Origin: DASUPK01 sp963800285
GTDB lineage: Bacteria; Actinomycetota; Thermoleophilia; Solirubrobacterales; 70-9
Direction: 5' to 3'
Length of the DNA: 64,000 nucleotides
Assembly (NCBI GenBank): GCA_963800285.1
Contig: CAWDAL010000015.1
Location: 62,001-126,000 of the forward strand
A program made the translations under genes and the position numbers. The notes below the pieces were generated by a model. That model made no database searches. It worked only from the letters and a program-made list of their open reading frames with translations, and had not been told where the DNA came from. Of this stretch, positions 26,580 through 33,848 are shown in pieces (position 1 is the stretch's first letter; each line of letters begins with the position of its first letter).

Positions 26580-27533
26580 CTAGCGCTCGCGCATCCGCCG
26601 GCGATAGGTCCGGTAGAAGCCCGGGCCCTTCTTGATGAAGTCGCGGAAGCGGCTGAAGCGGCCGGGAGGGAGCTCGAAGCCGCCGACGATCCGCCGGGGA
26701 ACCAGCCGCCATCCATCGCCCGAGGGTTCGAGCGTGCCCCGCACCTGCATGTTGCGCTGCCAGGTGAAGTCCGGGGAGTGCTCGTGGACGGTGAGGCAGG
26801 CGCGGCCCTCGAGGAGCGGCAGCCCGGAGGGGACGGCGGCGATCGAGATCGACTTCGCCTGCGCGTCGGCCGTGAACGGGACGCGGATGGCGATCGGGAA
26901 GCCGTCCGGCCCCATCCAGCTGAGCACGCCGGTGTCGTGCGCGGCGAGGAAGTCCATGCGGCTGTCCCAGGCCAGCGGGGCCTGCGGCGGCCTGCCGTGA
27001 TCCGCCCGCGGCTCCTCGGTGTGCCCTGAGCGGACCTCTTCGAGATGCGCGTCGTGGATCGCCGGCTCCTCGGCCAGGTTCCCCTCGGGCCAGACGAAGA
27101 TCCGCTCCGGTCGGACCTTGATGTAGAGGCGGGCGTAGTACCAGTTGAACATCGGGCGCACGGCCTTCGGCGGGTTCATCTTCTTCGTCGCGGGCAGCTT
27201 CTCGCCCGACTCGCGGACGTAGCGCTCGGCGTTCGCCTTCAGGTCCTCATCGTCGACCGTGGCGGTGCCCTGGACCAGCACTCGGAGGCCGCTGTCGATC
27301 CCGGATCCGGTCGGGTCCGAGAAGAGCAGCGACACGCTCGGATGCGCCCTGGCGTCGTCGGCCTTCTTCGGGTAGCCGAGGCCGGTGGTCACGTCGATGG
27401 TCGGGCCGCCCTGGTCGTAGTAGGGAGTCACGGGCCAGGTGATCGGCTGCTTCGCCGAATCGACCGTGGTCAGCTCGCAGGTGACGAAGCGCTCAAACGC
27501 GTCGCGGACCTCTGGCGGGAGGGTGCTGGTCAT
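26580..27533 (-). CDS. Tandem pyridoxamine 5'-phosphate oxidase-like (split-barrel) protein
   Basis: 317 residues with two split-barrel halves: an N-terminal domain (TCELTTVDSAKQPITWPVTPYYDQGGPTIDVTTG, HPSVSLLFSDP) and a C-terminal one (HDTGVLSWMGPDGFPIAIRVPF, RACLTVHEHSPDF). PNPOx-like proteins bind FMN, F420 or heme and include many flavin-dependent reductases; the specific substrate is unknown here. It starts 20 bp after the stop of the inverted mce copy and has the same orientation, so it may be co-transcribed with it. It sits inside the segment bounded by the inverted repeats. Confidence 0.8.
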   Translation of the reverse strand: MTSTLPPEVRDAFERFVTCELTTVDSAKQPITWPVTPYYDQGGPTIDVTTGLGYPKKADDARAHPSVSLLFSDPTGSGIDSGLRVLVQGTATVDDEDLKANAERYVRESGEKLPATKKMNPPKAVRPMFNWYYARLYIKVRPERIFVWPEGNLAEEPAIHDAHLEEVRSGHTEEPRADHGRPPQAPLAWDSRMDFLAAHDTGVLSWMGPDGFPIAIRVPFTADAQAKSISIAAVPSGLPLLEGRACLTVHEHSPDFTWQRNMQVRGTLEPSGDGWRLVPRRIVGGFELPPGRFSRFRDFIKKGPGFYRTYRRRMRER

Positions 27534-27553
27534 CGCCTGGATGATTGCGCGAG

Positions 27554-28948
27554 CTAGGGTCCGAGCGGGGTCTGGTTGGGGTCGCAGTCGAGCGTGCCGC
27601 CCTGGGTGAGCTGGTCCTCGGTGAGGCCGCGCTCGTTGGCGCCGGGGCAGCGCTGGAGGTTCTTGATGCCGAGGGAGGTGAGGAGCTCCGACGGGTTGAG
27701 CGCCGAGCAGAGGGGGGTGAGGACGTCCAGGATGTTGGGGCAGGGGGTGCCGGGCGCTCCGGCGCTGAAGCTGTTCAGGGTGGTAGAGATCCGCCCGATG
27801 CCGCCGAAGGCGTCCGGGAAGCCGGAGTGGCCGAAGTCATCGAACCACCCCGTGAGCTCGGGGCTGTAGGCCCGCAGGGTGGAGAGCTGGGTGAGAGAGT
27901 TCTTCAGGGAGTCCGCGGAGGCGGGCAGCGCTCCCGGGCGAGAGGCGCCGTTTCGGTCGACCGGCCCGACCCCGATCTGGGCGAGGGGGTCCTGCAGGCG
28001 GGTGAGCTCGATCAGGTCGTTGCTCGGCCCCGGCGAGTTGATCACCCCGTTCAGGTTCTTGACGGTGGGGACGGCGTCGTGGGCGAAGCCGCGCAGGCGC
28101 TTGGTGAAGGGGTGGAGCTTGCGGGCCACCGGGCGGGTGGCGTCGACCAGGGGCTGGACGTCGTCGAGGGCGGCCCTGAGGTTGACCGCGGTGGTGTTGA
28201 ACTGGCGCATGAAGTCGGGCAGCTGTCCGACCGCGGAGGCGAGCGAGGCCTGCTCGGAGCCGATCGTGCCGAGCATGCCGTCGAGGTTCGCGACCAGCGA
28301 GGAGATCTCGGGGCACTTCTGATCGAGCGTGGAGGTGAGCCCGGCGGCGTCCACCACCAGGCCCTCGAGGTTCGCCTGGTCTGAGTTGAGCTCGCCGAAG
28401 ACCCGCCGCGAGGTGGAGAGGAAGGGGTTCAGGTAGTAGAAGCCCCGGTTTGCCTTGGCGCCGACCCCGTCGTAGGCGCGGGCGAAGCCGCGGATCACCT
28501 CCTGGAGGTGGGAGACGGTGGGCCGATCGAGGGTGTTGAAGAGCTGGTCGAGGTCGACCTCGGAGGTGGTCTCGGCCTGGCTGATCTGCCCGCCGGAGCC
28601 GATCGTCTCCCCGTCGGGTTTTGATGGGAGGGCGAGGTCGACGTAGCGGTTGGCGATCCCCGAGAGCGACTGGGAGCGGATCGTGGCGTGGGTGCCCTGC
28701 GGCAGGGGGGTGTAGGCGGAGTCGGAGATCTCGAGCTTGACCAGGGCCTGGCCGTCGTCGGAGAGGGAGATGTCGGAGATCGAGCCGACCGGCACCCCCG
28801 CCACGTCCACCCGGTTTCCCTTGACGAGCTGGGCCGCGTTCTCGAATGACGCGGTCACCGTGCAGCTGCTGCCGCCGCCGAAGAGCAGCAGGTAGACGAC
28901 GATCAGGGCCGCGAGGGCGAGGGCCGCCAGCGCCGTGTAGCGGCGAAT
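27554..28948 (-). CDS. Mce family protein (inverted copy 2); start codon unresolved
   Basis: The last 404 codons duplicate the first gene of the mce operon with one amino acid change (Cys for Ser near residue 215). The N-terminal anchor (YTALAALALAALIVVYLLLF) and the beginning of the Mce domain (CTVTASFENAAQLVKGNRVDVAGVPVGSI) are clearly different from copy 1. No ATG, GTG or TTG occurs in frame between ATG 29218, which lies inside the divergent gene and Crp-like box, and the anchor helix. I therefore mark ATT 28948; a GTG at 28958 with a good ribosome-binding stretch (AGGAGAGG) is off frame by one base. Either a rare start, a frameshift, or a sequence error. Confidence 0.8.
   Translation of the reverse strand: MRRYTALAALALAALIVVYLLLFGGGSSCTVTASFENAAQLVKGNRVDVAGVPVGSISDISLSDDGQALVKLEISDSAYTPLPQGTHATIRSQSLSGIANRYVDLALPSKPDGETIGSGGQISQAETTSEVDLDQLFNTLDRPTVSHLQEVIRGFARAYDGVGAKANRGFYYLNPFLSTSRRVFGELNSDQANLEGLVVDAAGLTSTLDQKCPEISSLVANLDGMLGTIGSEQASLASAVGQLPDFMRQFNTTAVNLRAALDDVQPLVDATRPVARKLHPFTKRLRGFAHDAVPTVKNLNGVINSPGPSNDLIELTRLQDPLAQIGVGPVDRNGASRPGALPASADSLKNSLTQLSTLRAYSPELTGWFDDFGHSGFPDAFGGIGRISTTLNSFSAGAPGTPCPNILDVLTPLCSALNPSELLTSLGIKNLQRCPGANERGLTEDQLTQGGTLDCDPNQTPLGP
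27558..28771 (-). repeat. Inverted repeat arm B (1,214 bp within mce copy 2)
   Basis: Reverse complement of 16004-17217, with the only mismatch noticed at 28315. The two arms face each other across 10,340 bp that hold mce genes two to six, the SCP2-like gene, the DUF gene and the PNPOx gene. Homologous recombination between them would invert that block precisely at the end of the first mce gene. Confidence 0.93.
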
Positions 28949-29061
28949 TCGTTGCCACCCTCTCCTCTTCGGGAGCCCCGTCCGCCCCCGGCGAATGCGC
29001 CTCCATCCGTCTCCCGATCCTATGAACGGCCGCCAAGTACGGCGCCGGATAACTCCCCATA

Positions 29062-29077
29062 TGTGAGCGATCTCACA
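29062..29077. promoter_or_regulatory. Crp/GlxR-type palindrome TGTGA-N6-TCACA
   Basis: TGTGA-GCGATC-TCACA, a perfect match to the half-site consensus of Crp-family regulators (in actinobacteria GlxR or Crp). It lies between inverted mce copy 2 (start near 28948) and the divergent membrane protein gene at 29100, so it could control either. No crp gene is in the window. Confidence 0.6.
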
Positions 29078-29099
29078 CGCCTCTGATACGGTCGCGCCG

Positions 29100-29534
29100 G
29101 TGGCGCGGTTGATGCGAAGTTCCCCGCTGTTCCGCGAGCGGCCGCGTTCGGTCCAGGTCCTCCTCGGCCTGGTTGTCCCGACGGCCTTCGGAGCCCTGGC
29201 TGGAGTCTTCCTCGGCATTTCGGCCGCGGCGTACTGGGCGATCGGGCTGATCGCCTTCGTGGGCGGAATTCTCGCCGGCTTCGAGCACGCCGACGGCTGG
29301 GACGGAGCCGACCGTGGACTGGTCGGAGGAACGCTCTACGGAACGGGGCTGCTGGTCGCGCACGCGATCGCCGGAACCGACGCGAAGGTCTCGCTGCCCG
29401 GCTTCGCCCCGATCCTGGTCGTGTTCACGGCGATCATCGGCATGCTCCTGGGCGCCCTCGGGGGCAAGATCCGGGGCGGCGCGATGCAGCGCAGAGGGCT
29501 GCCGGCCCCGCCGACTCGTCGCAAGCCCGCCTAG
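29100..29534 (+). CDS. Small membrane protein, unknown function
   Basis: 144 residues from GTG 29100, with three to four hydrophobic helices (VLLGLVVPTAFGALAGVFLGIS, YWAIGLIAFVGGILAGF, LYGTGLLVAHAIAG and ILVVFTAIIGMLLGALGGKI) and Gly-rich turns, ending in a basic tail. No family recognised. Start 23 bp downstream of the Crp-like palindrome. The stop codon touches an extended dyad at 29534-29696 that separates it from the convergent Nudix gene. Confidence 0.7.
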   Translation: MARLMRSSPLFRERPRSVQVLLGLVVPTAFGALAGVFLGISAAAYWAIGLIAFVGGILAGFEHADGWDGADRGLVGGTLYGTGLLVAHAIAGTDAKVSLPGFAPILVVFTAIIGMLLGALGGKIRGGAMQRRGLPAPPTRRKPA

Positions 29535-29696
29535 ACGACCGATTCCCGATCCACGCACGCCCGGATGACACGCCTGGCGCTTCGCAGCTCTGCGTCCTCC
29601 GGCTCGCCTTTGGCCCCACCAAAGGCTTCGTCCTGCGTCCTTGACCTGCTCGGCCAGGCGCGTCCCCGGTCGCACGCGGATCAGGAATCGATCGTC
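29534..29696. repeat. Extended imperfect dyad in convergent intergenic region
   Basis: The 26-base arm at 29534-29559 is the inverted match of 29671-29696, with five differences that are all transitions. Inside, ACGCCTGGC/GCCAGGCGCGT and CCTTTGG-CCCCA-CCAAAGG add further pairing, so almost the entire 163-bp gap folds on itself. The arms overlap both stop codons of the convergent genes. It has no T-run and no recognised element family; it may be a bidirectional terminator or a mobile palindromic element. Confidence 0.45.
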
Positions 29697-30282
29697 AGGG
29701 AAGCTCGTCGGGCAGCACGATCCGGCGCTCGTCGCCTTCGCCCACGACCTCGGGCTCGACGGCCTTCACATGGCGACCGCGCGCCGCCTCCAGGGCCTTC
29801 TCGGCATTCGCGAAGCCGACCATCGACTCCAGGTGCTTGATGGTGGGGAACACCAGCGGCAGCTCTCCGGCGTGATGCATGTCGAGTGCGTCCTGCGGCC
29901 CGAACCAGCCGGCGTCGACGGTCTCCGAGCCGTCGGGCTTGGGTGGTGAATGGGCGGGCGCGAGGGCGAGGTAGAAGCGCGTGTCGAAGCGGATCGGCGC
30001 CACCTTGGGCGTGATCCAGCGCGAATAGGCGACCAGATCTTCGGCCGGCAACTCGATGCCGGCCTCCTCGGCGAGCTCCCTGACCGCGGCGGCGCGATGG
30101 GCCTCCTCGCCGTCTCCGTCATCCGCATCCACGGCTCCCCCGGGGAACACCCACACGCCCGGCATGAAGCGGGCCTCGTGATTGCGCTGCACGAGCAGGA
30201 TCTCCAGGCCACGCTCCGCGTGCTTGCCGCCGCGGCGCAGCAGGATGACTGTTGCTGCCGGGCGGGGGACTGCGGGTTCCAC
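29695..30282 (-). CDS. Nudix hydrolase
   Basis: 195 residues from GTG 30282. The Nudix box is visible: GGAVDADDGDGEEAHRAA followed by AVRELAEEAGI, carrying the R-E-x-x-E-E-x-G-x catalytic core. N-terminal TVILLRRGG and LLVQRNHEARFMPGVWVFPGG are the expected preceding strands. The family cleaves nucleoside diphosphates linked to X (for example ADP-ribose, NADH or CoA); the C-terminal extension resembles CoA-diphosphatase-like members only loosely, so the substrate is open. Confidence 0.9.
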   Translation of the reverse strand: MEPAVPRPAATVILLRRGGKHAERGLEILLVQRNHEARFMPGVWVFPGGAVDADDGDGEEAHRAAAVRELAEEAGIELPAEDLVAYSRWITPKVAPIRFDTRFYLALAPAHSPPKPDGSETVDAGWFGPQDALDMHHAGELPLVFPTIKHLESMVGFANAEKALEAARGRHVKAVEPEVVGEGDERRIVLPDELP

Positions 30283-30316
30283 GGGCGGCCAGCGTACTCG
30301 CTAGATTGGCGGCCCA

Positions 30317-30502
30317 ATGGCAGCGGAGACCACCACCAAGCAGCTCTACATCTGCACTTCGTGCGGCTTCATCTACGACCCGGACGAGGGCGACCCCGAC
30401 GGCGGGGTGCCGCCGGGAACGTCGTTCGACGACATCCCCGACGACTGGTTCTGCCCGGTCTGCGGGGCGCGGAAGTCGGACTTCGAGCCTTACGACGAGT
30501 AG
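30317..30502 (+). CDS. Rubredoxin
   Basis: 61 residues, the classic rubredoxin length. Two Cys pairs form the Fe(SCys)4 site: CTSCGFIYD and CPVCGARKSDF, with the conserved YDPDEGDPDGGVPPGTSFDDIPDDW between them. Rubredoxins carry electrons, for example to alkane or fatty-acid hydroxylases. In this window a P450 is the nearest candidate acceptor, but the genes are 30 kb apart, so partnership is not shown. Confidence 0.95.
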   Translation: MAAETTTKQLYICTSCGFIYDPDEGDPDGGVPPGTSFDDIPDDWFCPVCGARKSDFEPYDE

Positions 30503-30661
30503 CGCGGGCGCTCCGAGGGGAGCCGGAGAGGCATTCGATTCCGTCCGCCGCCGCCTCGAAGGCGACGCGAGACTCGTCGACCGTCCCGGTGGCTGTCGCG
30601 ACAGCGGCAGTGCTCACACCGGTACTACGGAGCCGCAGCGGTTTCATCACACGGAGACGAG

Positions 30662-30928
30662 ATGGTGGGGGCGCCGAGATTCCCTGACGGTGAGGAGCGC
30701 CGAGGCAGGCGGAATGCGTTCCTCCATCCCCTGGAGCGTCGCAGGATCATCAAGGCGTGTGAGCAGGTGTACGCGTCGCGTGGTCGTGTCGATCCGCGGG
30801 GCCGTCGCCAATGGCGGCGCTGTGCGGAGGTTCTGCTCTGGGGCGACCGTGCGTTCGTGAGGCCGGGCTACTTCGACCTGCGACGCGATCCTGACGGGAC
30901 GTGGCACGCGACCCACGTCATCTTCTAG
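30662..30928 (+). CDS. Small basic hypothetical protein
   Basis: 88 residues from ATG 30662, preceded by a GGAG at suitable spacing (GGAGACGAG). Rich in Arg, with FLHPLERRRIIKACEQVYASRGRVD and RQWRRCAEVLLWGDRAFVRPGYFD. No homologous family recognised. The 160-bp gap before it contains a perfect 14-bp palindrome GCTGTCGCGACAGC (30592-30605). The stop lies 4 bp from the convergent bioA stop. An antisense frame of equal length exists, so confidence is moderate. Confidence 0.45.
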   Translation: MVGAPRFPDGEERRGRRNAFLHPLERRRIIKACEQVYASRGRVDPRGRRQWRRCAEVLLWGDRAFVRPGYFDLRRDPDGTWHATHVIF

Positions 30929-30931
30929 GCG

Positions 30932-32266
30932 CTAAGCGGCCTCGAGCAGCGCAGCATCCAGCCGGCCCTTGGCACCCGAGTCGAGCTCCGCGACCGGGAA
31001 GGCAGCGCGGATCGACTCGGCGACGACTTGGACGAGGCGCCGCAGGTCCTGCTTGGAGATGGAGAGGGGCGGCATCAGCACGATCACGTCGCCGAGCGGG
31101 CGCACGATGACGCCGCGGCGGCGGGCCTCGAGCGTCACGCGGTGGCCGAGGCGCAGCTCCGGGTCGTGCTCGCCGAGGTCGATGCCGACCATCAGGCCGC
31201 ACTGGCGAATCTCCTCGACCTCGCGCATCCGCTCCACCTGAGCGAGCCAGCCGGAGAGCAGGCGGATCTTGGGCTGGATCCGGACCAGGGTCCGCTCCCG
31301 CTCGAAGAGCTCGAGCGAGGCGATGGCCGCCGCGCACGCCAGCGGGTTGCCCGTGTAGGTGTGGCCGTGGAAGAAGGTCCGCTGCTCGGAGGTCGCGCCG
31401 AGGAAGGCCTCGTAGATCCGCTCTGTGGCCAGGGTCGCGGCGAGCGGCATGTAGCCGCCGGTGAGGCCCTTGGCGACGCAGAGCAGGTCGGGTGAGACGC
31501 CCTCCTGCTCGCAGGCGAACATCGTGCCGGTGCGGCCGAAGCCGGTCGCGACCTCGTCGCAGATCAGCAGCACGCCGTGTCGATCGCAGAGCCGCCGCAC
31601 GGCCCGCAGGTAGCCGGGTGGGTGGGTCAGCATCCCGGCGGCGCCCTGCACGAGGGGCTCGAGCACGACCGCCGCGATCTCCTCCTCGCGCATCGCCAGC
31701 AGCCGGGCGATGTCGTCGATGTTGCCCGGCTGGGCGCGATGGGCCTCGAAGAGGAGGGGGCCGAAGGCCGAGTGGAAGAGCGGCATCCCGCCGACCGAGA
31801 CCGAGCCGATCGTGTCCCCGTGGTAGGCGTCCTCGAGGCAGATAAAGGAGGTCTTGCGGACGTGCTGCCCGCCCCGCTGCTGCTGGTACTGGAAGGCCAT
31901 CTTCAACGCGACCTCAACCGCCGTCGATCCGGAGTCCGAGTAGAAGACGCGGTTGAGCCCGGGCGGCGCGATCTCCACCAGGCGCCCGGCGAGCTCCGCC
32001 GCGCCGGGATGCGAGAGCCCGAGCATCGTTGAGTGGGCGACGCGGTCGAGCTGCTCGCGCACCGCCTCGTCGATCGCTGGGTGGTGATGGCCGTGGACGT
32101 TGCACCAGAGCGAGGAGACGCCGTCGAGGTAGCGGCGACCGTCGGAGTCGATCAGCTCAGTCCCTTCGGCGGACTCGATCATCAACGGCTCCTCGGCCAC
32201 CCAGTCGCGCTGCTGAGTGAACGGGTGCCAGAGGTGATCGTGATCGAGCCGGGCAGCTTTCTGCAT
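30932..32266 (-). CDS. bioA: Adenosylmethionine--8-amino-7-oxononanoate aminotransferase
   Basis: 444 residues from ATG 32266; the open frame beyond it to 32467 runs under the divergent MFS gene. This PLP enzyme makes 7,8-diaminononanoate using SAM as amino donor, the third step in biotin synthesis. Signatures: LWHPFTQQ at the N-terminus, the G-S-T-A-V-E-V-A-L-K-M phosphate-binding segment, EPLVQGAAGM, and the Lys in CVAKGLTGGYMPLAATL that forms the aldimine. It lies apart from bioBFD (35.9-38.9 kb), separated by two MFS genes on the other strand. Confidence 0.96.
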   Translation of the reverse strand: MQKAARLDHDHLWHPFTQQRDWVAEEPLMIESAEGTELIDSDGRRYLDGVSSLWCNVHGHHHPAIDEAVREQLDRVAHSTMLGLSHPGAAELAGRLVEIAPPGLNRVFYSDSGSTAVEVALKMAFQYQQQRGGQHVRKTSFICLEDAYHGDTIGSVSVGGMPLFHSAFGPLLFEAHRAQPGNIDDIARLLAMREEEIAAVVLEPLVQGAAGMLTHPPGYLRAVRRLCDRHGVLLICDEVATGFGRTGTMFACEQEGVSPDLLCVAKGLTGGYMPLAATLATERIYEAFLGATSEQRTFFHGHTYTGNPLACAAAIASLELFERERTLVRIQPKIRLLSGWLAQVERMREVEEIRQCGLMVGIDLGEHDPELRLGHRVTLEARRRGVIVRPLGDVIVLMPPLSISKQDLRRLVQVVAESIRAAFPVAELDSGAKGRLDAALLEAA

Positions 32267-32297
32267 TCGCCGATGGCCAACATATGATCGCCGCCGG

Positions 32298-33773
32298 ATG
32301 GACTCCCGCCTCCGCATCACCGAGGAGAACCGGAAGTGGTGGACCCTCGGCGCAATGTGCCTGTCGATGTTCATGATCATGCTCGACAGCACGGTGGTGA
32401 ACGTCGCGCTGCCGTCGATCCAGAAGGACCTGAAGACCAGCGTCGACCAGCTCGAGTGGGTGGTCAACGGCTACACGCTGAGCTTCGCGGCGCTCCTCGT
32501 CACCGGCGGGCGTCTCGGCGACATCTTCGGCAGGCGGTTGATCTTCATGATCGGCGTCGCCGTCTTCGCCATCTCCTCCGCGACCGCCGGCCTCGCGCAG
32601 AGCCCGGACATGCTGGTCGCCTCGCGAATCGCGGAGGGGGTCGGCGGGGCGCTGATGATGCCGGCGACCCTCTCGATCATCACCGACGCGTTCTCGGTGG
32701 AGGAGCGCGGCAAGGCGATCGGCACCTGGGCGGGGATCTCGGGACTCGCGCTCTCCTTCGGCCCCCTCGCCGGCGGCTTCCTCACCGAGGATGTGAGCTG
32801 GCGCGCGATCTTCTACATCAACCTGCCGATCGCAGTGCTCGCCCTGCTGGCCTCGCTGTTCGCCGTCCGCGAGTCCCGTGACGAGAAGGCGGAACGGTCG
32901 GTCGACTACCTGGGCGTGATCCTCCTGACGGTCGCGCTGACGGCAATCGTCCTCGCCCTGATCGAGGGCAACGACTGGGGCTGGGGTTCGGCGCGAGTTG
33001 TCGGGTTGCTCGCCGGTGGGGTGGTAGCCACGGGGGCCTTTCTGTTCACCGAGTCGCGCGTCAAGGCGCCGATCGTCGAGTTCACCTTCTTCCGCTCCCG
33101 CAACTTCATCGGCGCCAACACCGTGGCGATGATCATCAGCTTCGCGATGATGGGCAGCTTCTTCTTCCTGGCGATCTACCTCCAGGACCTCCTCGGCTTC
33201 TCGCCGCTGGAGACCGGGGTCCGCTTCCTGCCCACCACGATCGTGATCGTGATCGCCGCGCCGATCGCGGGCCGGGTGGCCGATCGGATCGGGTCGAGAT
33301 GGCCGATGGTCCTCGGGCTGGCGATCACGTCGGTGTCGCTCTACCTCTTCGCGCAGATGACTGCCAGCACCACCTACAGCGATCTGCTGCTCGCCTTCAT
33401 CCTGCTCGGCCTCGGAATCGGCATGACGATGTCGCCGATGTCGACGGCCGCGATGAACGCGGTCGCGGTCGACAAGGCCGGGGTGGCCTCGGGCACGCTG
33501 CAGATGTTCCGGATGATGGGCGGGACCATCGGGGTCGCGGCCACCGGTGCGATCTTCCAGGGCAAGCTGGGGGCGTTCAATCCCGCCCTGCTGGCTCAGG
33601 GCGGAGTCGCGGAGGCCACGAAGTTCACGGACGCGCTCGGAGCCGCCATGGCGATGGGCTCGGCGCTGACGGCCGTCGGCGCGGTGGTCGCGGCGTTCGT
33701 CATCAGCGGCAAGCCGAGGCACGAGCTCTCAGCCCACGGTGGGCCGGAGCTGCCGCGGCCGGTCGCGCTCTAG
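32298..33773 (+). CDS. MFS transporter, DHA2 (EmrB/QacA) family
   Basis: 491 residues from ATG 32298, with 14 predicted hydrophobic helices. Typical motifs are the N-terminal MLDSTVVNVALPSIQKDL, LGDIFGRRLIFMIG (motif A) and GPLAGGFLTEDVSWRAIFYINLPI (motif C region). Members export drugs and toxic compounds by proton antiport. The gene is divergent from bioA and is followed by a damaged MarR gene and a second, similar transporter: their first 45 residues are almost identical (RKWWTLGAMC is shared), so they arose by duplication. Confidence 0.94.
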   Translation: MDSRLRITEENRKWWTLGAMCLSMFMIMLDSTVVNVALPSIQKDLKTSVDQLEWVVNGYTLSFAALLVTGGRLGDIFGRRLIFMIGVAVFAISSATAGLAQSPDMLVASRIAEGVGGALMMPATLSIITDAFSVEERGKAIGTWAGISGLALSFGPLAGGFLTEDVSWRAIFYINLPIAVLALLASLFAVRESRDEKAERSVDYLGVILLTVALTAIVLALIEGNDWGWGSARVVGLLAGGVVATGAFLFTESRVKAPIVEFTFFRSRNFIGANTVAMIISFAMMGSFFFLAIYLQDLLGFSPLETGVRFLPTTIVIVIAAPIAGRVADRIGSRWPMVLGLAITSVSLYLFAQMTASTTYSDLLLAFILLGLGIGMTMSPMSTAAMNAVAVDKAGVASGTLQMFRMMGGTIGVAATGAIFQGKLGAFNPALLAQGGVAEATKFTDALGAAMAMGSALTAVGAVVAAFVISGKPRHELSAHGGPELPRPVAL

Positions 33774-33785
33774 CGGCCACCGCTC

Positions 33786-33801
33786 TGTGACCCTTGTCAC
33801 A
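33786..33801. promoter_or_regulatory. Crp/GlxR-type palindrome TGTGA-N6-TCACA
   Basis: TGTGA-CCCTTG-TCACA, extended to a perfect 6-bp dyad CTGTGA/TCACAG at 33785-33802. It sits 13 bp after the MFS stop and 48 bp before the MarR start, just upstream of the MarR operator. Second such box in the window, 4.7 kb from the first. Confidence 0.6.
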
Positions 33802-33816
33802 GGCCGTTGCGCTCGC

Positions 33817-33844
33817 GAAAAGGTTGCAAACGTGTAACCTTTTC
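33817..33844. promoter_or_regulatory. MarR operator: 28-bp near-palindrome
   Basis: GAAAAGGTTGCA and TGTAACCTTTTC form 12-bp arms with one mismatch around AACG. The right arm ends 4 bp before the MarR ATG at 33849, which suggests that the MarR protein represses itself and the downstream transporter, probably from a leaderless transcript. Confidence 0.7.
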
Positions 33845-33848
33845 TCGT

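Noticed and set aside
27545..28384. Plus-strand frame over inverted mce copy 2
   Set aside because: Its sequence repeats the shadow frame opposite copy 1, as expected from the duplicated DNA, so it is not a gene.
29041..29220. ATG 29218 as the start of mce copy 2
   Set aside because: It would lie inside the divergent membrane gene and across the Crp-like palindrome, with a basic, unstructured lead unlike other Mce proteins.
30503..30661. Possible tRNA-like or structured RNA after rubredoxin
   Set aside because: A 14-bp palindrome and a CCGGTG/CACCGG dyad exist, but no cloverleaf can be drawn and no T-arm or anticodon arm fits.
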